64,000 nt of DNA from Brachycybe producta. Lineage: Eukaryota; Arthropoda; Diplopoda; Playtdesmida; Andrognathidae. The notes under the pieces were generated by a model. It ran no database searches and was not told the origin of the DNA. It was given only the letters and a program-made list of their open reading frames with translations. Shown piece after piece: positions 14,850 through 26,986 of this stretch. Positions within the stretch are counted from its first letter, which is position 1. Each line of letters starts with the position of its first letter. The position numbers and the translations under genes are program-made. The DNA lies in NCBI GenBank assembly GCA_036925085.1, contig JAUPFP010000120.1, positions 139,501 to 203,500 on the forward strand. The letters run 5' to 3'.

Positions 14850-16065
14850 TAAAACAATTTACCCTAAAGAAACATTTGCCCTAAAGGGAGATATTGCCCT
14901 AAAGGGAGATATTGCCCTAAAGGGAGATATTGCCCTAAAGGGAGATATTGCCCTAAAGGGACATTTGCCCTAAAGGGACATTTGCCCTAAAGGGAGATAT
15001 TGCCCTAAAGGGAGATATTGCCCTAAAGGGAGATATTGCCCTAAAGGGAGATATTGCCCTAAAGGGAGATATTGCCCTAAAGGGAGATATTGCCCTAAAG
15101 GGAGATATTGCCCTAAAGGGAGATATTGCCCTAAAGGGACATTTGCCCTAAAGGGAGATATTGCCCTAAAGGGAGATATTGCCCTAAAGGGAGATATTGC
15201 CCTAAAGGGAGATATTGCCCTAAAGGGAGATATTGCCCTAAAGGGAGATATTGCCCTAAAGGGAGATATTGCCCTAAAGGGAGATATTGCCCTAAAGGGA
15301 GATATTGCCCTAAAGGGAGATATTGCCCTAAAGGGAGATATTGCCCTAAAGGGAGATATTGCCCTAAAGGGAGATATTGCCCTAAAGGGAGATATTGCCC
15401 TAAAGGGAGATATTGCCCTAAAGGGAGATATTGCCCTAAAGGGAGATATTGCCCTAAAGGGACATTTGCCCTAAAAAGACATTTGCCCTAAAAAGACATT
15501 TGCCCTAAAAAGACATTTGCCCTAAAGACATTTGCCCTAAAGACATTTGCCCTAAAGACATTTGCCCTAAAGACATTTGCCCTAAAGACATTTGCCCTAA
15601 AAAGACATTTGCCCTAAAAAGACATTTGCCCTAAAAAGACATTTGCCCTAAAAAGACATTTGCCCTAAAAAGACATTTGCCCTAAAAAGACATTTGCCCT
15701 AAAAAGACATTTGCCCTAAAGGGACATTTGCCCTAAAGAGACATTTGCCCTAAAGGGACATTTGCCCTAAAAAAACATTTGCCCTAAGGAGATGTTCCCC
15801 TAATGAGTAGTCTAAATATACAGTAATTGGTTTTAGGGCATATGTTCTTTGAGGGCAAATAGTTTTAGGGCAAATGTTTTTAAGGGCAAGTGGTTTTAGG
15901 GCAAGTTGTTTTAGAGCAAATGTTCTATTAGGGTAAATAGTTTTAGGGTAAATGGTTTTAGGGCAAGTGTTCCTTGAGGGCAAATAGTTTTAGGGCAAAT
16001 GGTTTTAGGGCAAATGTTCTATTAGGGTAAATGGTTTTAAGGAAAATGTTCCATTAGGGTTAATT
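14850..16065. repeat. Minisatellite 1, TTGCCCTAAAGGG type, changing orientation internally
   Basis: About 60 units. From roughly 14880 to 15470 the main unit is 18 bp (ATTGCCCTAAAGGGAGAT), interspersed with ATTTGCCCTAAAGGGAC variants. From 15470 to 15790 it becomes 15-17 bp (ATTTGCCCTAAAGAC or ..AAAAAGAC). After about 15830 the units are read as the reverse complement (TTTTAGGGCAAAT), so the array is itself inverted. Each unit contains CCCTAAAGGG, a near palindrome. Confidence 0.9.
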
Positions 16066-16069
16066 GTTT

Positions 16070-16515
16070 TTATGGCACAATTGCCTGTGATAAACTGTAG
16101 TTTAATTTTGCTACTATTATCCCCTCCACTTTTTTTATTTGAAATAGAAAATGTGTTTTTCATTTTCTCTGGTGTGCGCATGCGCGTCGTTTTTTTTTTT
16201 TTTTGTTTACTAATTTCATTTCAATTTCAGTCACCCCCTCCCACTTTTCCTCCCTCCACGTTTCTCTCTCGCCCCCCCCCCCCCCTTCTACACTTTCCAT
16301 CCAACCTTTCCCCCTCTCCAATTTAATATCATGGGGTTCTTGGATGGGAAGCGTGCAACATATAGTTGACCTTGAGAAAAAAAAAGCTGTTCATTTCTTC
16401 ATTTATTTAAATTTATATAAATTCCGATGTGCTTCAAATGGTTGTACAGCGTTATTTCAGACAGAAAGACAGACAGACAGACAGATACACAGATCTGGGA
16501 TATTATATATATAAT
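16070..16515 (+). repeat. Continuation of the ACTAG-family arm after minisatellite 1
   Basis: The sequence resumes with CACAATTGCCTGTGATAAA, the pyrimidine-rich tract, the GTTGACCTTGAG block and CAGACAGACAGACAG, matching the arm of the 11229 element. A perfect NRF1-type site is at 16175-16186. Minisatellite 1 therefore appears to sit inside an element. Confidence 0.6.
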
Positions 16516-17728
16516 CAACGATTGGCACACGTGCTGATTTTTTTATCTGTTTTTTAAACCTTTTAGGCATATTTAGGAATAATTTAATGGATGTGTTTTT
16601 CGTTACAAATTCGCAATTTTGAAATATTTTTTTAAAAAAAAAATGGAAGCACACTTTACACTTACAATTAGTACTCGGCTAGCATCCAAATAGGCCTATG
16701 GCAGAGGGACATAAAAGTCCACATGCAACATTAAGCATTGTCAAGCACATATATAAAAACAAAATGAATATAGATACAAATGTCAATCCCACAAAACAAA
16801 ATTATCCCCATTCACCACTGCCTCAGGAAGAGGCTTATATGGAAGAGGCTTATAACTCTAGGGAAAAAGACCAATAATATGAATCTGTCCTAGCAAAAAT
16901 CTCCCTAATTTTCTTAGAGTGGTCAGCCCTGCCCATGTATAGTGCTTTATGAATATTACTGGACTGTGGTTTAGGACAATCACCCCTTGTAATTTTTCCA
17001 CTTTCAGATTTAATGAATATCACTAAATAAACATAATATTTTAAAGTGAACATTGCACTTTGGAGAACTTTAAATACAAAAAAGGAACCAAAAGCCAACA
17101 CTGTGCATTTTAAAAATTAATATTTTTTCTTTAACATTGGGTCTATGGGCGTAATGGTAGCGCACTGTGTGGAGATTATTCAAAGTAATTTTAGGCTTAA
17201 GTTTTTTAAAACTAGGTGCCTATAAATAGAAAACACTTCAAGAATATTTTTAAATTTATATAAACGGCGTTTGAAAAAGTTGAAACAATTTCAGTTTTTC
17301 GGTTGTGCTTATGTTCAGGCAAATAGACAAATTCTATTTTCAATTGTTTTCGTGTATAAGGAAACCATGTCTAACCTTGCAGTTTTTAGATTGTTAAAAA
17401 AAACCAAGAAACATAGACCTTACGTTTGTTTAAAAAAATCATCACTCTGTATTTGAAGAGCTGTACTCTATCATGTATAACCAACATACAGTACATGTAT
17501 ATAAGTAAACAACCAACAGAAGTTTAACAATTACATTATGAGTACAAAACCGTGTAATGGGATTTTTCAAGTCAAAAGACGAGTTTTCTAAATTTGAAAA
17601 ACGCAAAATGGTATGATCATGTCAACAAAAAATAATTAAGCCTATCATATCAAATACACCAACCATTTTCTACAGTATACTGTTTCAACAAAGACTGACG
17701 ACATTTTTTAAAAAAATTATAAACGAAC
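16516..17728. other. Intergenic, no supported gene
   Basis: Part of 16590-17150 is a diverged copy of the repeat at 6320-6560 (shared CACACTT, ACATTG-ACTTTG and TTTAACATTGGGT words). No coding region is recognisable. Confidence 0.4.
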
Positions 17729-18028
17729 TAGTGGGGTAACCCGTCATAAATGACGGGAGCAAAATTCATAGGCAATTGTGCGCATGCGCGTCGTTTTTTC
17801 ATTTTTTTTTACTCAGGACTTTCATTTCAATTTCAGTTTCCCCCTTCCACTTTTCCCCCTCCCCGTTTCTCTCTCCCCCTACACTTTCCAACCTTTCCCT
17901 CCCTCTCCTATTTAATATCATGGTCATATAGTTGACCTTGAGAAAAAAAAGTGGTTCATTTATTCATTTAAATTTATATAAATTCCAACGTGCTTCAAGG
18001 TGTTTTGTGACACACACACAGACATGGC

Positions 18029-18095
<67 letters not shown>
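17729..18095 (+). repeat. ACTAG-head repeat, short copy with long (TA)n tail
   Basis: The head is ACTAGTGGGGTAACCCGTCA with its hairpin, then an NRF1-type site (17779-17790), the pyrimidine tract, the GTTGACCTTGAG block and a CACACAGACATGGCTTAATA end running into (TA)n (18030-18095). It abuts a further head-like sequence (CTAGCTGAGTTACCCGGCG). Confidence 0.7.
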
Positions 18096-18097
<2 letters not shown>

Positions 18098-20712
18098 TAG
18101 CTGAGTTACCCGGCGTTGCTCGGGGCAAAATATGAAGATACCCGATTGTCCTAAAAGTACATTTGCTCTAAAAATACTTGACCTAAAGGTACATTTCCTG
18201 TAAAAGAATGTTTGAAACTAAAACCATTTGTTCTAAACGGACATTTGCCCTAAACCATGTGCCCTAAACCATTTGCCCTAAAAGAATGTTTGAAACTAAA
18301 ACCATTTGTTCTAAAGGGACATTTGCTCGAAAAGGATGTTTGAAACAAACTATTTGCCTAAAAAGATGTTTGAAACTAAAATCATTTGCCGTAAAGGGAC
18401 ATTTACCCGAAAACCATTTGTCCTAGAGAGATTTGCCATAATAACACTTGCCCTAAAGGTACAGTTGCCCTAAATCATTTGCCTTAAAAGAATGTTTGAA
18501 ACTAAAACTGTTTACCGTAACGGTACATTTGCCCTAAAAGGCTGTTTGAAATTAAAACTATTTAGCCTAAAGGTACATTTGCCCTAAAAGGCTGTTTGAA
18601 ATTAAAACTATTTAGCCTAAAGGTACATTTGCCCTAAAAGATGGTCTTAAAACACTTGCCCTTAAACCGATTGTCCTAAAAATACATTTGCTCTAAAAAT
18701 ACTTGACCTAAAGGTACATTTCCTGTAAAAAAATGTTTGAAACTAAAACCATTTGCCGTAAAAGAATGAAACTAAAACCATTTGCCGTAAAAGAATGAAA
18801 CTAAAACCATTTGCCGTAAAAGAATGTTTGAAACTAAAACCATTTGCCATAAAAGAATGTTTGAAACTAAAACCATTTGCAGTAAAACCATATGCCCTAA
18901 AAGGATGTTTGAAACTAAAACCATATGCCCTAAAAGGATGTTTGAAACTAAAACCATTTGTAATATTTAAGGGACATTTGGCCAAAAAGCATTTGTAATA
19001 TTTAAGGGACATTTGACCAAAAAGCTTTTGTAATATTTAAGGGACATTTGACCAAAAACCATTTGCCCTAAAAATATGTTTTGAAGAAACCATTTGTTCT
19101 CAAGAGATGTTTGTCCTAAAGAGACATTTGCCCTAAAACACTTGTCCTAAAAAGGTCTTTGAAACTTAAACCATTTGCCCTAGTGGTACATTTGGCCTAA
19201 AACCATTTGCCCTAAAAGGATGTTTGAAATTAAAATTATTTGCCCTAAAAGATGGTTTGAAACTAAAACCATTTCTTCTAAAGGGACATTTGCCCCAAAA
19301 GGATGTTTGAAACAAACTAGTTGCCTAAAAGGATGTTTGAAACTAAAATCATTTGCCGTATAGGGACATTTACCCGAAAACCATTTGTCCTAGAGACATT
19401 TGCCATAAAAACACTTGCCCTAAAGGTACAGTTGCCCTAAATCATTTACCCTAAAAGAATGTTTGAAACTAAAACTGTTTGAAGTAAAGCTACATTTGCC
19501 CTAAAACCATTTGCCATAAAAGGCTGTTTGAAATTAAAACTATTTGGCCTAAAGGTACATTTGCCCTAAAACCATTTGCCATAAAAGGCTGTTTGAAATT
19601 AAAACTATTTGGCCTAAAGGTACATTTGCCCTAAAAGATGGTCTTAAAAACACTTGCCCTTAAACCGATTGTCCTAAAAGTACATTTGCTCTAAAAATAC
19701 TTGATCTAAAGGTACATTTCCTGTAAAAGAATGTTTGAAACTAAAACCATTTGCCGTAAAAAAATGTTTGAAACTAAAACCATTTGCTGTAAAAGAATGT
19801 TTGAAACTAAAACCATTTGCCGTAAAAGAAGCTTTGAAACTAAAACCATTTGCTCTAAAGGTAAATTTGCCCTAAAACCATTTGCTCTAAAGGTAAATTT
19901 GCCCTAAAACCATTTGCTCTAAAGGTAAATTTGCCCTAAAACCATTTGCTCTAAAGGTACATTTGCAATAAACAATTTGCCTTAAAGCGAAATTTGTTCT
20001 AAAATGATTTGCCCTAAAAATGTTTGAAAGTAAAACCATTTGCAGTAAAATCATATGCCCTAAAAGGATGTTTGAAACTAAAACCATATGCCCTAAAAGA
20101 ATGTTTGAAACTAAAACCATTTACTGTAAATGGACATTTGTCCTAAAACCATTTGAGCTAAAGGTACATTCGCCCTAAACCATTTGCCCTAAAAGAATGT
20201 TTGAAACTAAAAGCATTTGTAATATTTAAGGGACATTTGACCAAAAACCATTTGCCCTAAAAATGTTTGAAACAAACCATTTGTTTTCAAGGAACTTTTG
20301 CCCTAAAGGGACATTTGCCCTTAAAACACTTGTCTTAAAAGTTCTTTGAAACTGAAACCATTTGCCCTAGTGGTTCATTTGGCCTAAAACCATTTGGCCT
20401 AAAAGGATGTTTGAAATTAAAACCATTTGCCCTAAAAGATGGTTTGAAACTAAAACCGTTTGTTCTAAAGGGACATTTGCCCCAAATGGATGTTTGAAAC
20501 TAAAATCATTTGCCGTAAAGGGACATTTACCCGAAAACCATTTGTCCTAGAGACATTTGCCATAAAACCATTTGCCATAAAAGGCTGTTTGAAATTAAAA
20601 CTATTTGGCCTAAAGGTACATTTGCCCTAAACGATGGTTTGAAACTAAAACCATTTGCCCTAAAAGGATGTTTGAAACAAAAACAATGTGCTGTAAAGGT
20701 ACATTCGCCCTA
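18096..20712. repeat. Minisatellite 2, complex TTTGCCCTAAA array
   Basis: It begins with CTAG-CTGAGTTACCCGGCGTTGCTCGG, a head of the same style as the ACTAG families. It then holds 2.6 kb of ATTTGCCCTAAAA, ATGTTTGAAACTAAAACC and GGTACATTTGCC words. There is higher-order structure: the run ATTGTCCTAAAA..GTACATTTGCTC..TACTTGA recurs near 18146, 18670 and 19666, a period of roughly 0.5-1 kb. No coding content. Confidence 0.85.
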
Positions 20713-20738
20713 ATAGGTATAGAAGTTGATATACTGCA

Positions 20739-20752
20739 GCGCCATCTGGTGG
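20739..20752 (-). promoter_or_regulatory. CTCF-type consensus motif
   Basis: On the - strand the sequence is CCACCAGATGGCGC, which fits every position of the widely used CTCF core CCASYAGRKGGCRS. It lies at the boundary between minisatellite 2 and the inverted second-subfamily repeat, so it may be repeat-borne. Occupancy is unknown. Confidence 0.4.
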
Positions 20753-20759
20753 CGACCTA

Positions 20760-21400
20760 CAACAATGGGGATAGCATAAAAACCTTCTCCTTCACTCCCT
20801 CCCTCACTCCCTCCCTTTGTGCACGAATGTTCTTGAAAACTACACACTCTAGAATCGTGAAAATTAACCAGTATACACATCTTTAGATGGACTTTTTGGT
20901 ACGCTACATTAGAATTTTTAATTTTGTTCCGTTTACCTTATTTTTGTGAAAAATCATCAAATTTAAAAAAAACCCTGAACATATAAAAGTTGGTAGCCAG
21001 GAAAGCAGGCTTTATTGCATCACGTTTTTTTCAAAGAATAAATTAACCCACGTGGGTCATGATAAAGGTCACCTTTGATCTCGCAATTTACATTGGTAGC
21101 AAATTTGGTTATGTCTCATGACAGAGGTCCTTGGATCAAGTCCTGGCTGGGGTTTTTGTAAATTAATTTCTTCAATGCAAGGCAAGCTTTTACTAGGATC
21201 AAGAAAAGTATTTACTCCAAATGTATATCATGAAGGGTTCTCAATCTGAGATATTATACAGTGCGTAAATGTTTATAACGTTATAAATGTTTATAAAATT
21301 ATAACATAATGTAAATGTTTATAACATGCGAAATTTTTTATAACTTGGGCTATACTTCATGGATTTGCCTGAAATTTTCAACATTTTCATCCTATATTAT
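20760..21400 (-). repeat. Second subfamily, inverted copy with tRNA-like segment
   Basis: This is the reverse of the 13000-13460 and 13600-14110 blocks: CTCCCTCCCTCACTCCCTCC, ACACACTCTAGA, AACCCACGTGGGT and, on the + strand, GGATCAAGTCCTGGCTGGGG (a decayed B box). It is interrupted downstream by the Tc1-like element. Confidence 0.6.
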
Positions 21401-21410
21401 AAACGTTCTG

Positions 21411-22676
21411 TTAGGCAGAAATTTTTTTCAAAAAAACGTAAAAATTTAGAACATTAAAAACTGGAAAATTTCCGTTACAAAATAACATGCTGAACACAAC
21501 AGTAACATTAAGATTAATAAAGTGCATGACTGTCCTGATGTATTATAATATGTTTTCTACAAACTTTAAACAATATTTATCTGCAAATTTACAGAAACTC
21601 TCTCCCAAAGCAGCTAAAATGACACTTTTTTAGTTCTGTGGTTGTAGTATAATAATGGCAATCTGCTTAATCATTACATACAATGATGTCCCAAAAGATC
21701 TCTGTAGGATTTATGTCTGGGGGAAACGCCAGCCATTTGAGAGTGGTGATATTTTCGTTTTGTAACCATTCATTTCTTAGGTTACCAGAGCGAACTGGTG
21801 TATTTTCTTGCTCAAATACTAACACTAGGAAATCGACTTTGGTCAGTTAGTAAACACTCTCATAATGTTGTCTAATAATAAACATTATTTTTTTGGTTGA
21901 AATGAAGGCAAAGCTACTCATTGCAAGGGGCACTAAACACTTCACATATTGTTAGGCTCCCACCACCAAAATTTCTGAAGGGAAAAAATTCAATTGACAG
22001 TTTTCTTCTTCTTCATATTGGAAGGATGTGAGGAAAAAACCACAATATTATTCTAAACAAAATCTTGGCAGTGGGTGAGTCTAATGATAAGGAAAACATT
22101 TAGTGAATTTGGAACGAGCAGCTTAAGTTTTTGAAATGCATACCTTAGCATTTATTTGAACCAAAACATATACCATTGATCATCACACAATTTTAGGAGG
22201 GTATGTACTGCCATAAAACATCGACTCCCTAGCATTAGCTTATTATTCCAGCAAGAAAGTGCACCAGTTTGCTCCAGTAACCTAATGAAGGAATGGTTAT
22301 GAAACCAAAATATGACGACTCTCAAATAGTGGACGTGTTCCCCCAATTTAAATCCTATCGAGAACATTTGGAACATCGTCATACAGGATTATTAAGCAGA
22401 TTGCTATTATTATGATACATTAGCAGAGCTCAAAAGTGCCTTTTTTAGCAGTTTAGTTGCTTCAGGGCAAAATTTCTGTAAATTTTCTTGAAAGTTAAAG
22501 TTATGTAGACAAGAATCTTTTAAGTTATAAAACATCAGGACAGTCGTATACTTTATTAATTTTAATGTTACCGTTGTGTTCATTAGCGCATCTGTCTATT
22601 ATTATAAAATGGACATTTTCCAATTTTTTTTTAATTTTTACCTTTATAAGAAAAAATTTTCTGCCTAGCAGAAAAT
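21411..22676 (+). pseudogene. Decayed Tc1/mariner transposon with long inverted repeats
   Basis: Inverted repeats of about 290 bp bracket the unit (21411-21690 against 22385-22676): matching parts include CTG.TAGGCAGAAA, AACACAAC.GTAACATTA, ACTGTCCTGATGT and GCAATCTGCTTAAT. Between them the + strand at 22245-22380 reads, with stops, as F-Q-Q-x-x-A-P-V, K-E-W and P-x-L-N-P-I-E-N-I-W-N, the conserved end of a Tc1/mariner DDE/D transposase. The frame is broken by several stops (for example after K-E-W), so it is dead. An open frame on the opposite strand there is a shadow. Confidence 0.7.
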
Positions 22677-22819
22677 TTATAATAAAAGATTTTCTCTTTA
22701 TGTTGAAAATTTCACATGTAACTCGAGTTATAACCAATTTCTGAGGTGTTTCTATATAAATATGAAACGCACTGTATAAGGCTATCAGAGCCTTGCACTA
22801 TCACACCTGTCGAAGACAG

Positions 22820-23843
<1,024 letters not shown>

Positions 23844-24016
23844 AGTAGTATAGGAAAAGTCATTTCTGCACCACTTTTCTCCATAGACTACTATGGTGAC
23901 CTCATTTCGAGCTCCACATTCCAATCTCCCATAGACTCTCATTGAGTCATTTCTGCACCACCCGTTTTAAAGTCATTTTAATGCTTCATCAGAGAGAAAA
24001 AACTTTGACCCAGTTT
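23844..24016 (+). repeat. Left terminal inverted repeat of the Polinton
   Basis: Positions 23844-23961 are identical to the reverse complement of 41198-41315. After an indel-rich gap the similarity resumes (TAATGCTTCATCA, AACTTTGACCCAGTTTT) to about 24016. GTCATTTCTGCACCAC occurs twice within the repeat (23859-23874, 23946-23961), so each end has two copies 87 bp apart. A CCATAG..CTATGG inverted word lies between them. Confidence 0.95.
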
Positions 24017-24019
24017 TCA

Positions 24020-24600
24020 TAGAGGGAAAAAATAATAGTCAACAACATGTTTTTTTGTATTGCCTGTTGTTTTTAACTCATAATTTATTTCCTGCTTAAA
24101 TTCTATAAAGAGAAATAACACAAAGCAAGGTTACTTGACCACTTATTTTTATACAATTTATGATTATAAAAAACCTGTTTGTTTACACATTTTCTGTACT
24201 GTAGTTTTTATGTATTGAAGGTAAGTCATTTAATTCCATCAGCTGAAATATAATATTGTATTCTTGTCTACAGCACTTTTTCCTCACTTGTTTTTTCATG
24301 CCTCATAGAATAACAATGAGTCATTTCTATGGCATGGCAATCAATGTCAACCAGTTTTCATGCAGTGTTTCACAAAATACTTAATTATGTATTCTTTTCA
24401 TGAAAGGGAAAAAAGGATAGTCAAAAACACTTTTTGTATCTCCTGTTTTTAACTAATTTATTTCCTGCTTTTAAATAAATTCTATAGAGAAATAACAAAA
24501 CAAGGTTACTTGGCCACTTATTTTTTATACATTTCATGGCCATAAAAACTTGTTTATTTGTTTCAGTTTATATTATCATTGTAAGTTTTGTATGAAAATA
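24020..24600 (+). repeat. Subterminal direct duplication and leader region
   Basis: About 150 bp at 24030-24185 recurs at 24409-24565 (shared ATAGTCAA-AACA, TTTATTTCCTGCTT, TTCTATA-AGAGAAATAACA, CAAGGTTACTTG-CCACTTATTTTTATAC). No gene is seen. It may hold terminal replication or packaging sequences, by position only. Confidence 0.7.
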
Positions 24601-24878
24601 AAATGAGGAAACCTGATATGAATTTAAAATGAATGTTTAATGGCTTCTGTTTTTAGAGATGATGATTATCAATGTGTCTCAAACTTTTCATTATTATTTA
24701 AAGAAAAACCAGCTTCTTGTTTTGAAGTTTTAATCATATGTAGTCCAAGGTTGTTTTTTTTATTTTGTGATTAATTCGTGATTTTATATTGTATTTTGTT
24801 TTTTAAATTAATTTTAAAAACAGCCTTGGTATGTTATCTATTATTGAATTTTTTGGGGTTATGTGAAAAATGGTTTAC

Positions 24879-24885
24879 TATAAAA
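24879..24885 (+). promoter_or_regulatory. TATA box of the first rightward Polinton gene
   Basis: TATAAAA lies 48 bp before the ATG at 24933 in the context TTTACTATAAAAGAAACC. Confidence 0.6.
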
Positions 24886-24932
24886 GAAACCAATTTTCAC
24901 TTATTTACAACACATTCATCTTTTCTAAAAAT

Positions 24933-25443
24933 ATGGAAGCACCACAAATGAAGACAAAGGAAGAAAAGAAAAAAGGTAAATATATATTTTTAAAAATAAA
25001 CAATCATTTTTGTAATGTTTTTTTCTTATTTTTTTTTCTTTCTAGGTGAAGCAAAGATATTCATCAACGATGGCCACCAGCTGCCTACAATCAGTCAGCT
25101 AGAGGAAGCTGCTCAAGAAATGAGGCAACGGCTTGAGGACATCGAGGATTTCATTGAAGAAAGCGAGGAATCACATAAAATGGATGTTGATGATGGAGAA
25201 AAAGACATCAACGATATCAAAGACCCGGATGATGCGGATAAAGCCACCATTGATGGGATGAATCCTTTAGAACTTGATGGTGAGGATTGGGAGTTGGAGA
25301 CGTATTCGAAGGAGGAAATTGCAGCAATGGAGGAGGCTGCAAAAATGGCCGAAGTGGCCAAAAAAATAGCTCAGCAAGAGTGGAGGGAGAAAATTCGCCA
25401 ACAGGATAAGCTGTGGATAGCTTTTCACAATGCAAAAATTTAA
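24933..25443 (+). CDS. Acidic coiled-coil Polinton protein, unknown function (two exons)
   Basis: Exon 1 is 24933-24975 and exon 2 is 25046-25443 (intron GTAAAT..TTTCTAG), giving 146 residues. The first 14 residues are basic (M-E-A-P-Q-M-K-T-K-E-E-K-K-K). The rest is highly acidic with a likely helix at residues 30-55 (E-E-A-A-Q-E-M-R-Q-R-L-E-D), an Asp/Glu-rich middle and an Ala/Glu/Lys helix near the C-terminus. The splice was chosen because it preserves frame, supplies the only ATG close to the TATA box, and has good donor and acceptor sites. I recognise no family. By position it is the first rightward gene, so early expression is plausible. A role in DNA or protein binding would be a guess. 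Confidence 0.6.
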
Positions 25444-26074
25444 TCGTTTTTTTTATTTTGTGTAATGTTTTTAATATTTTTAGCTATTGTGTTTATTTTT
25501 TTATTTTTTTGTTTTGCTTTTAATTGGTGTTTTATGAATAAAATGTTTTAAAAGTTTTTTTGGTTTTGGTATTCTTTGTTATTTTTCTTTTAGTTCTTTT
25601 AAAGTTTTTAGACTTCAGGGTTTTAATTCTTTTTTTTCATTTTTAGTTTTTTAAAGTTTTTAAGTTTTTTTAGTTTTGTTAATAATTTTTTATTTTACTT
25701 TTAGCTATTTTAAAGTTTTTAGGTTTTATGTTTTTTAAATTGTTTTTTTTCATTTTTAGTTTTTTAAGTTTTTCAAGTTTTGTTTTTTAATTGGTTTTTA
25801 TGAATAAAATGTTTAAAAGTTTTTTGGTTTTGGTATTCTTTGTTATTTTTCTTTTAGTTCTTTTAAAGTTTTTAGACTTCAGGTTTTTAATTCTTTTTTC
25901 ATTTTTAGTTTTTTAGTTTTTCAAGTTTTGTTTTTTTAATTGGTTTTTATGAATAAAATGTTTAAAAGTTTTTTTTGGTTTTGGTATTCTTTGTTATTTT
26001 TCTTTTAGTTCTTTTAAAGTTTTTAGACTTCAGGTTTTTAATTCTTTTTTCATTTTTAGTTTTTAAAGTTTTTA

Positions 26075-26113
<39 letters not shown>

Positions 26114-26375
26114 TTTTGTTTTGTTTTGTTAATAATTTTTTATTTTACTTTTAGCTATTTTAAAGTTATTAGGTTTTATGTTTTTTAAATTGTTTTTTCA
26201 TTTTTAGTTTTTTAGTTTTTCAAGTTTTGTTTTTTAATTGGTTTTTATGAATAAAATGTTTAAAAGTTTTTTAAGTTTTGTTTTTTTTAATTGGTTTTAT
26301 GAATAAAATATTCAAAAGTTTTTTTGTAGTTTTTTTTTCACTGTTTAGTTTTTTGGTTTTTAAAAGTTTTTTAAA
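25444..26375 (+). repeat. T-rich tandem repeat carrying reiterated AATAAA signals
   Basis: Roughly 930 bp of TTTTTAGTTTTTAAAGTTTT-like sequence. A longer unit (TTGGTTTTTATGAATAAAATGTTTAAAAG then TTTTGGTATTCTTTG and TAGACTTCAGG) starts near 25523, 25792, 25940 and, shortened, 26238 and 26291. Each carries AATAAA. A pure T run of about 33 lies at 26080-26112. It lies just after the stop of the acidic protein gene, so several poly(A) sites are stacked there. Confidence 0.8.
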
Positions 26376-26399
26376 TACTTTATAAATAGTATGTGTTAC

Positions 26400-26986
26400 A
26401 AGAGCTAACTAAAGCTATTCATAAGATTGGCTATTTTACATTTTTTTTTGTTTCCATATTGATGCATTCTATAGCCTTGTTCTGTTTTCTATATTTTGTA
26501 TAACCTTGTTCTATTTTCTATATTTTGTATTGATGTCTTTCATAACCTTGAATTACTTCTTATTATTGGTGGTTTGTTTTTAATAGCTGAGTCTTCATTG
26601 GTCAATCTTTTTCATCAGGATAGCTAGTTGAGTATAAAAAGATTAAAATTTTATCATAGAATTCACATATCATCTTTTATTCTGAAAGCTTCACAGCAAA
26701 GACTGTCTATTGACATTTGGTCATCTTGCTTTTTACAAAAATCAACACTTCAGAAATTTTTTTACTGTGACTGCTGTTAAAATCAACACTCCACAACATT
26801 TTTTTAACTGTGACTACTGTTAAAATCAACACTTCAGAAATTTATTTGCTGTGGCTACTGTTCAAATCAACACAAATTCTTTCTTTTGTGCTGGTTGCTG
26901 TTATTTTTGCCATCTCTTCTATATTCTGTGTAAGACAGTGTTCGTCAAAACCTGATCATCTATAACATCAAAAACAACTTAACACA
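26400..26986 (+). promoter_or_regulatory. Promoter and leader of the PC4-like/polymerase unit
   Basis: A TATA box (TATAAAA, 26633-26639) is followed by a leader of about 320 nt. Within it a unit of about 42 bp beginning AAATCAACAC is repeated (starts at 26739, 26780, 26823 and, partial, 26864), each containing ACTGTGACTACTGTT or a variant. The first ATG after the array is 26987. Confidence 0.6.

Noticed and set aside
18743..20120. K-L-K-P-F-A-V and F-S-F-K-H repeat frames
   Set aside because: They are readings of the TTTGCCCTAAA satellite without start context or splice sites.
14850..20712. CRISPR-like arrays
   Set aside because: Units are contiguous and lack unique spacers, and the DNA is eukaryotic; these are minisatellites.
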